Shown one piece after another: positions 7,371 through 12,748 of a DNA stretch of 12,854 nucleotides (positions within the stretch are counted from its first letter, which is position 1; every line of letters begins with the position of its first letter). The position numbers were made by a program, and so were the translations under genes. The stretch spans positions 1 to 12,854 of the forward strand of contig JAPKYG010000112.1 of assembly GCA_026394435.1 (NCBI GenBank), written 5' to 3'. The notes under the pieces were generated by a model. It ran no database searches, was not told the DNA's origin, and saw nothing but the letters and a program-made list of their open reading frames with translations. Origin of the DNA: Methanobacteriota archaeon. GTDB lineage: Archaea > Thermoplasmatota > E2 > DHVEG-1.

Positions 7371-7384
7371 AAAAAAGGAAAAAA
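7371..7384 (-). terminator. Oligo-T terminator of the PRC-barrel gene
   Basis: On the minus strand, two six-T runs separated by CC lie about 55 nt downstream of the PRC-barrel stop codon. This is a typical archaeal U-tract terminator, and it separates that gene from the envelope operon downstream. Confidence 0.6.
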
Positions 7385-7437
7385 GAAGATCCATGAAGTA
7401 TCTTTTCTGCCGATAACCAGTGAAGATAATCTTGATC

Positions 7438-7770
7438 TTACTCAATCATGTCGATTTTCGTGTCGCCTTCTTGTGTTTTTTTCGTTTTATCCGATCCCTT
7501 GTCCTTCTTTGTTGCGACCTTCCCAGGGAAATTAGAGAGAATAATAATATCGCCAACCGCGTTGACCCATCGGTACGGAACAGCGACGTCGACGCTCCCT
7601 TCAACAAGCGATGGATTGGTGTTTGTGACAAGCAGGCTTCCAACTCTCTTTTCGTCCATCTCTAAAAACACGTTTTTGACGTGACCAACATAGACCCCTT
7701 CACGAGTATAGACCGGTAATTTGAGAAAAGAGGTGACCTCTTCCGGCTTCCAAGTGTCTTTTTGCATCAT
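7438..7770 (-). CDS. PRC-barrel domain protein
   Basis: A 110-residue cytosolic protein. Residues about 11-82 form a PRC-barrel, the small beta-barrel found in photosynthetic reaction-centre H subunits, RimM and many short archaeal proteins: VYTREGVYVGHVKNVFLEMD, then VGSLLVTN, then VPYRWVNAVGDIIIL, the last very typical of archaeal members. Residues 83-110 are a charged, Lys-rich tail ending in acidic residues. Archaeal stand-alone PRC-barrels are thought to act as adaptors, with RNA processing or cell division among proposed roles, so the function here stays open. The longest frame would begin with TTG at 7785, but a TTTTAATATA element at 7791-7800 sits about 26 nt from ATG 7770, which fits a leaderless start there. 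The gene is divergent from mfnA. Confidence 0.88.
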   Translation of the reverse strand: MMQKDTWKPEEVTSFLKLPVYTREGVYVGHVKNVFLEMDEKRVGSLLVTNTNPSLVEGSVDVAVPYRWVNAVGDIIILSNFPGKVATKKDKGSDKTKKTQEGDTKIDMIE

Positions 7771-7790
7771 GTAATCAAAATACAATTACC

Positions 7791-7800
7791 TATATTAAAA
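7791..7800 (-). promoter_or_regulatory. TATA box of the PRC-barrel gene
   Basis: On the minus strand it reads TTTTAATATA, centred about 26 nt upstream of ATG 7770. It supports a leaderless transcript and argues against the TTG start at 7785. Confidence 0.55.
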
Positions 7801-7820
7801 TGTGATGGTTTTTGAGAACA

Positions 7821-7830
7821 GAATATTTTT
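7821..7830 (+). promoter_or_regulatory. TATA box of mfnA
   Basis: The gaatattttt element is centred about 31 nt upstream of ATG 7857, so transcription would begin only a few bases before the start codon. There is no Shine-Dalgarno in that short leader, consistent with leaderless or near-leaderless initiation. Confidence 0.5.
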
Positions 7831-7856
7831 TGAGCTGATATGACTTATCCCCTATA

Positions 7857-9014
7857 ATGATTTCTAATGATAAGAAAAAAAGAGAAAAAATATTCAAAGA
7901 GCTGGAAAGTTTTCAGCAGCGTGATTTTTGCTTTTCCAGTGGTCATATCCTTGGTTCGATGTGCACACAACCGCATCCGATTGCTCGGGAAGCGTACATA
8001 CAATTTTTAGAAACAAACCTTGGTGACCCTGAGCTGTGCCCTGGGACTAAAGAAATTGAATCTCGATTCATCGCTTTTATCTCCAAGCTTCTCCATGCTC
8101 CAAAAACATCGGGAGGACAAATAGTAAGTGGGGGAACCGAGGGAAACATCACCGCGATGTGGATCGCTAAACAACTATCGGGAAAAAAAGAAGTGATTCT
8201 CCCGGAAAGCGCTCATTTCTCCTTTCAAAAAATCGCGTCTCTCATGAACATGAAACTCGTGGAAACGCCATTGACCAACGAGTATGTCATAGATATCACG
8301 AAAATGAAAAAGATGATCCATAAGGGAACTGCTGCAGTTATTGGTATTGCAGGTTCAACTGAACTTGGAACTATTGATCCGATCCCGGAGCTGAGTGATA
8401 TTTGTTCTGATGAGCATATCTTTTTACATGTGGATGCTGCATTCGGTGGGTTTGTTATCCCGTTCCTGAAAGAATTACAGTACAAGGTGCCTGAGTTTGA
8501 TTTCAAACTCAAAGGTGTATCTACCATATCGATTGATTCACATAAGATGGGGTATTCCGCTATCCCTCTTGGGACTCTTATGATTCGGCAGAAACACTGG
8601 CTTGACAGCATCAGTGTAGAGTCTCCTTATATCAGCTGTGAGAAACAAGCAGGCATCCTAGGCACGCGGTCAGGAGCACCGGTAGCTGCCGCGTATGCGG
8701 TCGCACAATACCTAGGATTTGAGGGATACAAAAAAATGGTGAAATCTTGTATGGATGTGACAAGGTATACGGAAAAACGAATCACGGAACTTGGGCTATC
8801 TCTTGTAATGAAACCAACGATGAATGTTCTGGGAGTACAGCTGAAAAAACCCAAGCAAATAGTAAAAAAACTCTCCGAACATGGGTGGCGGGTGAGCAAG
8901 GTCGAACGGCTTTCCTGCATCCGATTGGTTCTCATGCCGCAAATCACAAAACAGATTATCGATGAGTTCATACCGGTTCTGAAAAAAACATGCGAAGAGG
9001 TTGGAGAACTATGA
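7857..9014 (+). CDS. mfnA: MfnA-family PLP decarboxylase (probable L-aspartate 1-decarboxylase / L-tyrosine decarboxylase)
   Basis: A group II PLP-dependent amino-acid decarboxylase of 385 residues, close to the usual archaeal MfnA length. Visible active-site elements are LGDPELCPGTKEIE (55-68), phosphate-binding GGTEGN (92-97), His120 in ESAHFSFQK (expected to stack on the PLP ring), Asp193 in HVDAAFGG (pyridine-nitrogen contact) and Lys230 in SIDSHKMGYSAIPLG (Schiff-base lysine). In methanogens MfnA makes tyramine for methanofuran. In other archaea, such as Thermococcus, the homologue decarboxylates aspartate to beta-alanine for coenzyme A. Nothing in the window points to methanogenesis, so the aspartate role is favoured (inference). 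ATG 7857 starts 3-9 nt after the predicted transcription start. The stop overlaps the hpt start (ATGA), so the two are translationally coupled. Confidence 0.93.
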   Translation: MISNDKKKREKIFKELESFQQRDFCFSSGHILGSMCTQPHPIAREAYIQFLETNLGDPELCPGTKEIESRFIAFISKLLHAPKTSGGQIVSGGTEGNITAMWIAKQLSGKKEVILPESAHFSFQKIASLMNMKLVETPLTNEYVIDITKMKKMIHKGTAAVIGIAGSTELGTIDPIPELSDICSDEHIFLHVDAAFGGFVIPFLKELQYKVPEFDFKLKGVSTISIDSHKMGYSAIPLGTLMIRQKHWLDSISVESPYISCEKQAGILGTRSGAPVAAAYAVAQYLGFEGYKKMVKSCMDVTRYTEKRITELGLSLVMKPTMNVLGVQLKKPKQIVKKLSEHGWRVSKVERLSCIRLVLMPQITKQIIDEFIPVLKKTCEEVGEL

Positions 9015-9577
9015 GTCTTGAGCATCTGAAACAATCTTTGTATGCGGCTCCGATTGTGAAAAAAGGTGATTACGATTACGTGGTTCATCCAATTACAGAT
9101 GGAGTGCCGTATATTACTCCTCAATTGCTTAAAGAAGTCTCTGATGAGATGAAGAAGCATATCAAGAAATGTGGGAAATTTGATCGTATTGTGACGATGG
9201 AAGCGATGGGCATTCCTCTTGCCTCAGCGTTATCTCTTGATATGGGGATTCCGTTTACGATCATCCGGAAGCGTGAATACGGGTTGCCTGGTGAGGTTGC
9301 TGTTGAACAGGTTACCGGGTATTCGAAATCCAAACTGTATATTAATGGACTACAGAAAGGAGACACGATTGTGATCGTCGACGATGTTCTGAGTACTGGT
9401 GGCACATTACGATCTGTTCTGTCCGTATTTAAAAAAATGAGTGTGAACGTAAAAGGTGTGTTTATCGCAATCAATAAAGGTTCTCATATACAGGAAATCA
9501 GCAAAGAATTTAACGTTCCGATTACCTCAATCATTGACATTGATGTAGTGAATGGAGAAGTCGTGATTGAGTCATAG
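9011..9577 (+). CDS. hpt: Hypoxanthine/guanine phosphoribosyltransferase, archaeal Hpt type
   Basis: Purine salvage enzyme of 188 residues that joins hypoxanthine or guanine to PRPP to give IMP or GMP. The type I PRTase PRPP-binding motif VIVDDVLSTGGT lies at residues 121-132. The N-terminal pattern PIVKKGDYDYVVHPITDGVP (14-33) and IIRKREYGLPGEVAVEQVTGYSK (84-106) are characteristic of the archaeal HGPRTase family, which is APRT-like in sequence. The ATG at 9011 overlaps the mfnA stop in an ATGA and has GGAG about 5 nt upstream inside the end of mfnA. A start at 8990 would extend it in frame into mfnA with no support from the family's N-terminus. The substrate preference (hypoxanthine/guanine against adenine) cannot be proven from sequence alone. 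Confidence 0.93.
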   Translation: MSLEHLKQSLYAAPIVKKGDYDYVVHPITDGVPYITPQLLKEVSDEMKKHIKKCGKFDRIVTMEAMGIPLASALSLDMGIPFTIIRKREYGLPGEVAVEQVTGYSKSKLYINGLQKGDTIVIVDDVLSTGGTLRSVLSVFKKMSVNVKGVFIAINKGSHIQEISKEFNVPITSIIDIDVVNGEVVIES

Positions 9578-9581
9578 GAAC

Positions 9582-9594
9582 ATATTTCATATAG
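9582..9594 (+). promoter_or_regulatory. Weak candidate TATA element before the DUF2116 gene
   Basis: An AT-rich stretch, atatttcatatag, lies 30-40 nt before ATG 9622 in the 44-nt hpt-DUF2116 spacer. It could drive the small gene independently, but read-through from mfnA-hpt is equally possible because no terminator lies between them. Confidence 0.3.
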
Positions 9595-9621
9595 TAGTAT
9601 CGTATACGGAGCGTGATTGAT

Positions 9622-9828
9622 ATGGTAGAGAAAATCCCACAACACATACATTGTCATATCTGCGGAAAAGCTATCCCTGCCTCAGACACCGAAACGATGT
9701 GTTCTGATGAATGCAAGCAACGCTATCAAGGTTTAACAAAGCGACGAAAACTCTGGGTTTATATCATGTACGCGTTGATCTTTGTCATGATCGCAGTGTT
9801 GTTCATCGCACCTATGTTAGGGAAATAA
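9622..9828 (+). CDS. DUF2116-type zinc-ribbon membrane protein
   Basis: A 68-residue protein with an N-terminal four-cysteine zinc ribbon (Cys11-x2-Cys14 in HCHICGKAIP; Cys27-x3-Cys31 in MCSDECKQRY), a basic linker LTKRRK (38-43) and one C-terminal hydrophobic helix at about 44-66. The ribbon and following basic stretch match the archaeal DUF2116 family, whose function is unknown. With no signal peptide it should be a tail-anchored protein, with the zinc finger in the cytoplasm and only a few residues outside. ATG 9622 is chosen over GTG 9613 because GTGAT, a good match to the archaeal anti-Shine-Dalgarno, lies 4 nt upstream and would overlap the GTG start. It follows hpt by 44 nt on the same strand. 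It is a candidate subunit of a membrane-associated machine such as the translocon or ribosome (inference). Confidence 0.82.
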   Translation: MVEKIPQHIHCHICGKAIPASDTETMCSDECKQRYQGLTKRRKLWVYIMYALIFVMIAVLFIAPMLGK

Positions 9829-9858
9829 AAAACTTTTTTTCTTTTTTTTAAAGAAAAA
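9827..9858. terminator. Bidirectional oligo-T terminator between the DUF2116 gene and the 52-residue gene
   Basis: On the plus strand, two runs of seven and eight T residues (9834-9849, split by one C) follow the DUF2116 stop. On the minus strand, a T5 at 9854-9858 and T6 at 9827-9832 follow the stop of the convergent small gene. One 32-bp AT block can therefore end both transcripts. Confidence 0.6.
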
Positions 9859-9873
9859 TAAATTGGAGAATAG

Positions 9874-10032
9874 TTATTCGCTGAGTTCTTCCTGAAGGTC
9901 AATGACCATCTCAGTGAGTACATCTTCGAAGATCTGATGGCGGTACTCTTTAACTGAGCCGTTCGCAAGATGCGCTCGTGCGACGAAATCTCTCCCGTCT
10001 TTAAGGATTTCAATGTGACAGACTGTCTCCAT
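9874..10032 (-). CDS. Small conserved-looking hypothetical protein, 52 residues
   Basis: Function not recognised. The 52-residue acidic, soluble protein begins METVCHIEILKDGRDFVA, apparently a beta-hairpin pair with HLANGSVKEYRH, and ends in an acidic helix, IFEDVLTEMVIDLQEELSE. The start is decided by the promoter. The longest frame opens with TTG 10068 and has ATG 10065, but these lie only a few bases from a TATA box at 10070-10081 and upstream of the expected transcription start (about 10045-10052). ATG 10032 instead has a good Shine-Dalgarno GGGAG 4 nt upstream, inside the predicted leader. The sheet-plus-helix size is typical of small archaeal proteins that dimerise or bind a partner. 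It is divergent from the MEMO gene and convergent with the DUF2116 gene. Confidence 0.72.
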   Translation of the reverse strand: METVCHIEILKDGRDFVARAHLANGSVKEYRHQIFEDVLTEMVIDLQEELSE

Positions 10033-10069
10033 GATTCTCCCGTCCTGTTTTACTCCCGTATTCATCAAC

Positions 10070-10081
10070 GATATTTATATG
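10070..10081. promoter_or_regulatory. Near-palindromic TATA region shared by the 52-residue gene and the MEMO gene
   Basis: The plus strand reads gatatttatatg and the minus strand CATATAAATATC, so each strand offers a plausible TATA box. Plus-strand initiation near 10103-10105 would leave about a 10-nt leader before the MEMO ATG. Minus-strand initiation near 10048 would leave a leader carrying GGGAG. Only one TFB/TBP complex could sit here at a time. Confidence 0.55.
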
Positions 10082-10114
10082 TTTTGTGCGCAAGGTTAAT
10101 GTGGTTTGCTTCCC

Positions 10115-11020
10115 ATGTCTGCGTTGGGACGTGGTGTTGTGGTAACTATACGAAATGCTGCGGTCGCAGGCCAGTTTTACCCAGGAAATGAAAAAAGTCT
10201 AAAACAGCAAATCGAGGAGTGTTTTTTAGACAAACGGGGAATTGGGTCGATTCCTTCGCTTAAAAAAGTTGGACACAACTTAAAAGGACTCGTGGTGCCA
10301 CATGCAGGGTTCGTCTATTCCGGGGCGATCGCATCTCATGCTTATGGTCGTCTTGCAGAGCAAGGGTTTGCTGACACATTTATTATCCTTGGGCCGAATC
10401 ACACCGGCATGGGTTCCGGTGTCTCGGTGATGACAGAGGGTGCATGGAAAACACCACTCGGAATGGTCCCGCTTGATTCATCCCTCGCACAAACCATCTC
10501 GACCGGTATTATCGACCGGGATGCATCTGCACACACCTACGAGCATAGTATCGAGGTACAGCTGCCGTTCTTACAATATATTGCACATGGTCGGCAGTTT
10601 GAGTTTGTCCCTGTGTGTATGATGATGCAGGACTATGAAACCGTTCAAGAAGTAGGTGCTATCCTTGCCAAAGCTTCTCAAAAATCAAAAAAGAATATCG
10701 TTCTCATCGCCAGCAGTGATTTTTCCCATGCCGGGTTTAACTACCAAAGCACACCACCCAAAGGGATGCGTGTGGATACATACGCGGAAAAACAAGATAC
10801 CCTCGCGATCCAAAGTATTCTTGCATTAGACCCAAAGGGACTCATCCAAACGGTGGAGGAACATACTATCACAATGTGTGGATATGGTCCGGTCGCAGCA
10901 ATGCTTTTTGCTGCAAAGAAACTCGGAGCAACTAAAGCAGAACTCTTAAAATATGGGACATCGTATGAGGTCCACCCTGGTTCCTCCTGTGTCGGGTATG
11001 GGGCGATTGCGGTTGCATAG
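10115..11020 (+). CDS. MEMO-family protein (AmmeMemoRadiSam system protein B-like)
   Basis: A 301-residue cytosolic protein of the MEMO family, related in fold to class III extradiol dioxygenases. Recognisable elements are AAVAGQFYPG near the N-terminus (15-24), VPHAGFVYSG with His63, LGPNHTG with His96, YEHSIEVQLPFL with His144, SSDFSH with His205 and MCGYGP with Cys255. These correspond to the conserved His/His/His/Cys metal-site cluster of human MEMO1. The biochemical role of archaeal members is unknown; human MEMO1 has been linked to iron/copper binding and redox. ATG 10115 is chosen because it lies about 10 nt after the predicted transcription start. GTG 10139 is an alternative that would place the start closer to the family's usual N-terminus. 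dhs begins 11 nt after its stop, so the two form an operon. Confidence 0.92.
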   Translation: MSALGRGVVVTIRNAAVAGQFYPGNEKSLKQQIEECFLDKRGIGSIPSLKKVGHNLKGLVVPHAGFVYSGAIASHAYGRLAEQGFADTFIILGPNHTGMGSGVSVMTEGAWKTPLGMVPLDSSLAQTISTGIIDRDASAHTYEHSIEVQLPFLQYIAHGRQFEFVPVCMMMQDYETVQEVGAILAKASQKSKKNIVLIASSDFSHAGFNYQSTPPKGMRVDTYAEKQDTLAIQSILALDPKGLIQTVEEHTITMCGYGPVAAMLFAAKKLGATKAELLKYGTSYEVHPGSSCVGYGAIAVA

Positions 11021-11031
11021 GTGAAAAAGCC

Positions 11032-11973
11032 ATGAAGAAACAGCCAGTTCAAGATATCGAATTAACAAAAAACATGACCACAAACCAGCTCATCAAAGCA
11101 CTGTACAACTCAGGAGGTTTTTCCGCAAAAAAGGTTGCAGACGGTGTGGACATCCTCGAGCACATGGTAAAAGAAAAGAACTGCGTGAAGTTCTTGTCCT
11201 TTCCCGCGTGCATTATTTCAACTGGGACACGAGGAGTTATTAAGGAATTGCTAAAGCGGAAACTGTTTGATGTCGTAATCACCACCACGGGAACCTTAGA
11301 TCATGATCTCGCACGGGTCTGGAAAGACTATTACCACGGATCGTTTATGGCTGATGACAAAGAATTGCATCAGCAAGGAATTAACCGCCTCGGAAACATC
11401 TTCATTCCACTGGAGTGTTATGGGGCGATTCTCGAAGAAAAAATACAGCCAATACTCAATGAATTATGCACAGAAAAACAAAAATGGTCCACCAAAGACA
11501 TGATCTGGGAGTTTGGGAAACGACTCGAAAAAGAAAAAAACGGCAAAGACTCAATCATGTATTGGGCATGGAAAAACAAGATCCCTATCTACGTTCCAGG
11601 AATAACCGATGGAGCATTCGGCTCGCAGCTTTGGATGTATTATCAGGATCATCGGAACTTCACCATTGATCTTTTCAAAGATGAACAGGAACTCTCGGAT
11701 ATTGTATTTACCGCAAAGAAAACCGGTGCATTCATTATCGGGGGTGGGATTTCAAAACATCATGTGATCTGGTGGAACCAATATTGTAATGGACTTTCCC
11801 ACGCAGTGTATATCACCACGGCAGTTGAACATGACGGGAGTCTTTCTGGTGCACAAACAAGAGAAGCCATCTCCTGGGGAAAAATTGCAGAGAAAGCAGA
11901 CAATATCACCATAGAAGGGGATGCAACGGTTTTGCTTCCGTTGATGATCAGTGCGTTGCTCGAACGACTATAA
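11032..11973 (+). CDS. dhs: Deoxyhypusine synthase
   Basis: Uses NAD and spermidine to transfer an aminobutyl group to one lysine of translation factor aIF5A. The 313-residue length fits archaeal enzymes, which lack the longer eukaryotic N-terminus. Visible landmarks are FLSFPACIISTGTRGVI (54-70), DVVITTTGTLDHDLAR (80-95, NAD/substrate region), YVPGITDGAFGSQL (187-200), GGGISKHHVIWWNQ (237-250, active-site His) and SLSGAQTREAISWGKI (270-285), in which Lys284 is the lysine that forms the enzyme-imine intermediate. A Shine-Dalgarno GGTGA at 11020-11024 starts on the last base of the MEMO stop and is 7 nt from the ATG, so expression depends on the MEMO transcript. The 3' end converges, with 8 bp between stops, on a hypothetical gene. 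Archaea generally lack deoxyhypusine hydroxylase, and none is seen here. Confidence 0.96.
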   Translation: MKKQPVQDIELTKNMTTNQLIKALYNSGGFSAKKVADGVDILEHMVKEKNCVKFLSFPACIISTGTRGVIKELLKRKLFDVVITTTGTLDHDLARVWKDYYHGSFMADDKELHQQGINRLGNIFIPLECYGAILEEKIQPILNELCTEKQKWSTKDMIWEFGKRLEKEKNGKDSIMYWAWKNKIPIYVPGITDGAFGSQLWMYYQDHRNFTIDLFKDEQELSDIVFTAKKTGAFIIGGGISKHHVIWWNQYCNGLSHAVYITTAVEHDGSLSGAQTREAISWGKIAEKADNITIEGDATVLLPLMISALLERL

Positions 11974-11981
11974 AACAATGG

Positions 11982-12311
11982 TTACAGCTGATTAAAACTT
12001 GGTCTTTTTTTCTCTAAGACGCGATCAAGGATTTCTTTCTCATCTGCCTCGCGAATTGGGTCTTGTGAAGATGATTCTTGATGGTCTGATTCGTCCATTC
12101 GGTCTTGTCTTTGACGTTTTCCTTTGGAAAGCATCCCAAACGCTTCGCTGACAAAATCCAGTTCCTCGATCGTTGGACACCAGGAAATCGTGTTCTTATT
12201 GGTAAAAAAGTTCGGTGCATCTCTATCGAACTGAATGTTTAATACTAATTCTCCAGATATTACATCCTTATCGAGTTGGAGTGAAACATAAATTTTTTCT
12301 GGTTTTTTCAT
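11982..12311 (-). CDS. Hypothetical protein, 109 residues
   Basis: Function not recognised. The N-terminal half (about 1-60) looks like a small mixed fold: strands KIYVSLQL and GELVLNIQFD, a central segment NFFTNKNTISWCPTIEE, then a helix LDFVSEAFGMLSKGKR. The C-terminal 45 residues are strongly charged (RQRQDRMDESDHQESSSQD, then a Glu/Lys-rich helix) and probably disordered or coiled. There is no signal peptide or membrane helix, so it should be cytosolic. ATG 12311 is preceded by GGGA about 6 nt upstream and GAGG further out, and by a TATA box about 45-50 nt upstream, giving a leader of about 20 nt. The arrangement of strands, a long helix and an acidic tail might suggest a partner-binding protein, but this is not diagnostic. 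Confidence 0.75.
   Translation of the reverse strand: MKKPEKIYVSLQLDKDVISGELVLNIQFDRDAPNFFTNKNTISWCPTIEELDFVSEAFGMLSKGKRQRQDRMDESDHQESSSQDPIREADEKEILDRVLEKKRPSFNQL
12003..12013 (+). terminator. Oligo-T tract that may end the MEMO-dhs transcript
   Basis: A T7 run lies 30-40 nt after the dhs stop, inside the last codons of the convergent hypothetical gene. On the minus strand it encodes the Lys-Lys pair of that protein's C-terminus. No other U-tract follows dhs closely. Confidence 0.45.
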
Positions 12312-12575
12312 AGCTTTCCCATCCTCATTGTAACAACTATAACAAGAATCAGGTTTTATATTTTTCTTTTATTGCAAATAGCAGATCCTAGATCTTTTCG
12401 CGATTTCATTTGATTTTTCATGGATTTTCGTTAAATCCCGCAAGAGGTTGTTTTATGATTTATTGTCTGTACATCCACTAAAATAACACACACATCCTAT
12501 GATGAAAAGGATTCTCAATATCATTACTTTTTTTGCATTTTCTCTCCTGAAAGTGATTGTGTTCAGGTACCAAAG
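12312..12575. other. AT-rich intergenic region without a convincing gene
   Basis: Between the 109-residue gene and the promoter of the 39-residue micro-gene there is only the minus-strand TATA box at 12354-12365, a short inverted repeat AGATC-CTA-GATCT at 12383-12395, and a 31-codon frame at 12502-12597 coding for a hydrophobic peptide without a well-placed promoter or Shine-Dalgarno. No tRNA-like cloverleaf or tandem repeat was seen. Confidence 0.5.
12354..12365 (-). promoter_or_regulatory. TATA box of the 109-residue hypothetical gene
   Basis: The minus strand reads AAAAATATAAAA followed by CCTG. Initiation about 25 nt downstream, near 12333, would give a leader of roughly 20 nt that contains the purine-rich GAGGATGGGA before ATG 12311. 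Confidence 0.55.
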
Positions 12576-12584
12576 TATATTAAA
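12576..12584 (+). promoter_or_regulatory. TATA box before the 39-residue micro-gene
   Basis: The TATATTAAA-like element is centred about 24 nt upstream of ATG 12604, the spacing seen for other leaderless genes in this window (1522, 7770, 12749). Confidence 0.45.
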
Positions 12585-12603
12585 AAACCTATCCTAGCTA
12601 GTA

Positions 12604-12723
12604 ATGAAAAATACGAAAAATAAGAAAAAAGGCTTAGTCAGATCTATTTATTCTTTTTTCGTGACTTCTTTTACTAAATTACTTATTAGCGAAAGAAAAC
12701 CTTATGTAAAAAGATACAATTAA
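12604..12723 (+). CDS. Candidate 39-residue basic micro-protein
   Basis: Function not recognised, and existence uncertain. The frame runs from ATG 12604 to TAA 12723. The peptide starts with a cluster of Lys/Asn residues (MKNTKNKKKGLVRS), continues with an amphipathic-to-hydrophobic segment IYSFFVTSFTKLLIS, and ends basic (ERKPYVKRYN). It is rich in positive charge, which would suit a nucleic-acid- or membrane-binding peptide. The argument for a gene is positional: a TATA box sits at the leaderless distance, and the stop codon falls inside the TATA box of the next gene, so the frame fills the spacer exactly up to that promoter. Lys-rich composition can also arise by chance in AT-rich DNA, so it may be a spurious frame. 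Confidence 0.4.
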   Translation: MKNTKNKKKGLVRSIYSFFVTSFTKLLISERKPYVKRYN

Positions 12724-12726
12724 ATA
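12719..12726 (+). promoter_or_regulatory. TATA box of the right-edge partial gene
   Basis: ATTAAATA is centred about 26 nt upstream of ATG 12749, with no Shine-Dalgarno between, which is the leaderless pattern. It overlaps the TAA stop of the upstream micro-ORF. Confidence 0.55.
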
Positions 12727-12748
12727 CTCTAACGCTATTCAAAATACT

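Noticed and set aside
7771..7785. TTG start of the PRC-barrel gene
   Set aside because: It lies upstream of the transcription start predicted from the TATA box, and the PRC-barrel domain does not need the extra residues.
7857..9014. MfnA as evidence for a methanogen
   Set aside because: MfnA homologues occur widely in non-methanogenic archaea as aspartate decarboxylases, and nothing else here relates to methanogenesis.
8627..9160. A minus-strand open frame of 177 codons across the mfnA/hpt junction
   Set aside because: It is antisense to two well-identified enzymes and has no recognisable domain.
9613..9621. GTG start three codons upstream for the DUF2116 gene
   Set aside because: The GTG is itself part of the GTGAT Shine-Dalgarno for ATG 9622, and GGAG upstream is only one base away from it.
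10033..10068. TTG/ATG starts of the 52-residue gene at 10068 and 10065
   Set aside because: They fall within about 15 nt of the TATA box and so are unlikely to be transcribed; ATG 10032 has a proper Shine-Dalgarno.
12383..12395. Inverted repeat AGATC-CTA-GATCT
   Set aside because: Five-base arms with a 3-base loop are expected by chance in AT-rich DNA and it is not at a promoter or 3' end position that would give it a role.
12499..12597. A 31-32 codon hydrophobic frame (MKRILNIITFFAFSLLK...) before the micro-gene
   Set aside because: No TATA at a suitable distance and no Shine-Dalgarno; its end overlaps the promoter of the better-supported 39-residue frame. Kept only as a remote possibility.
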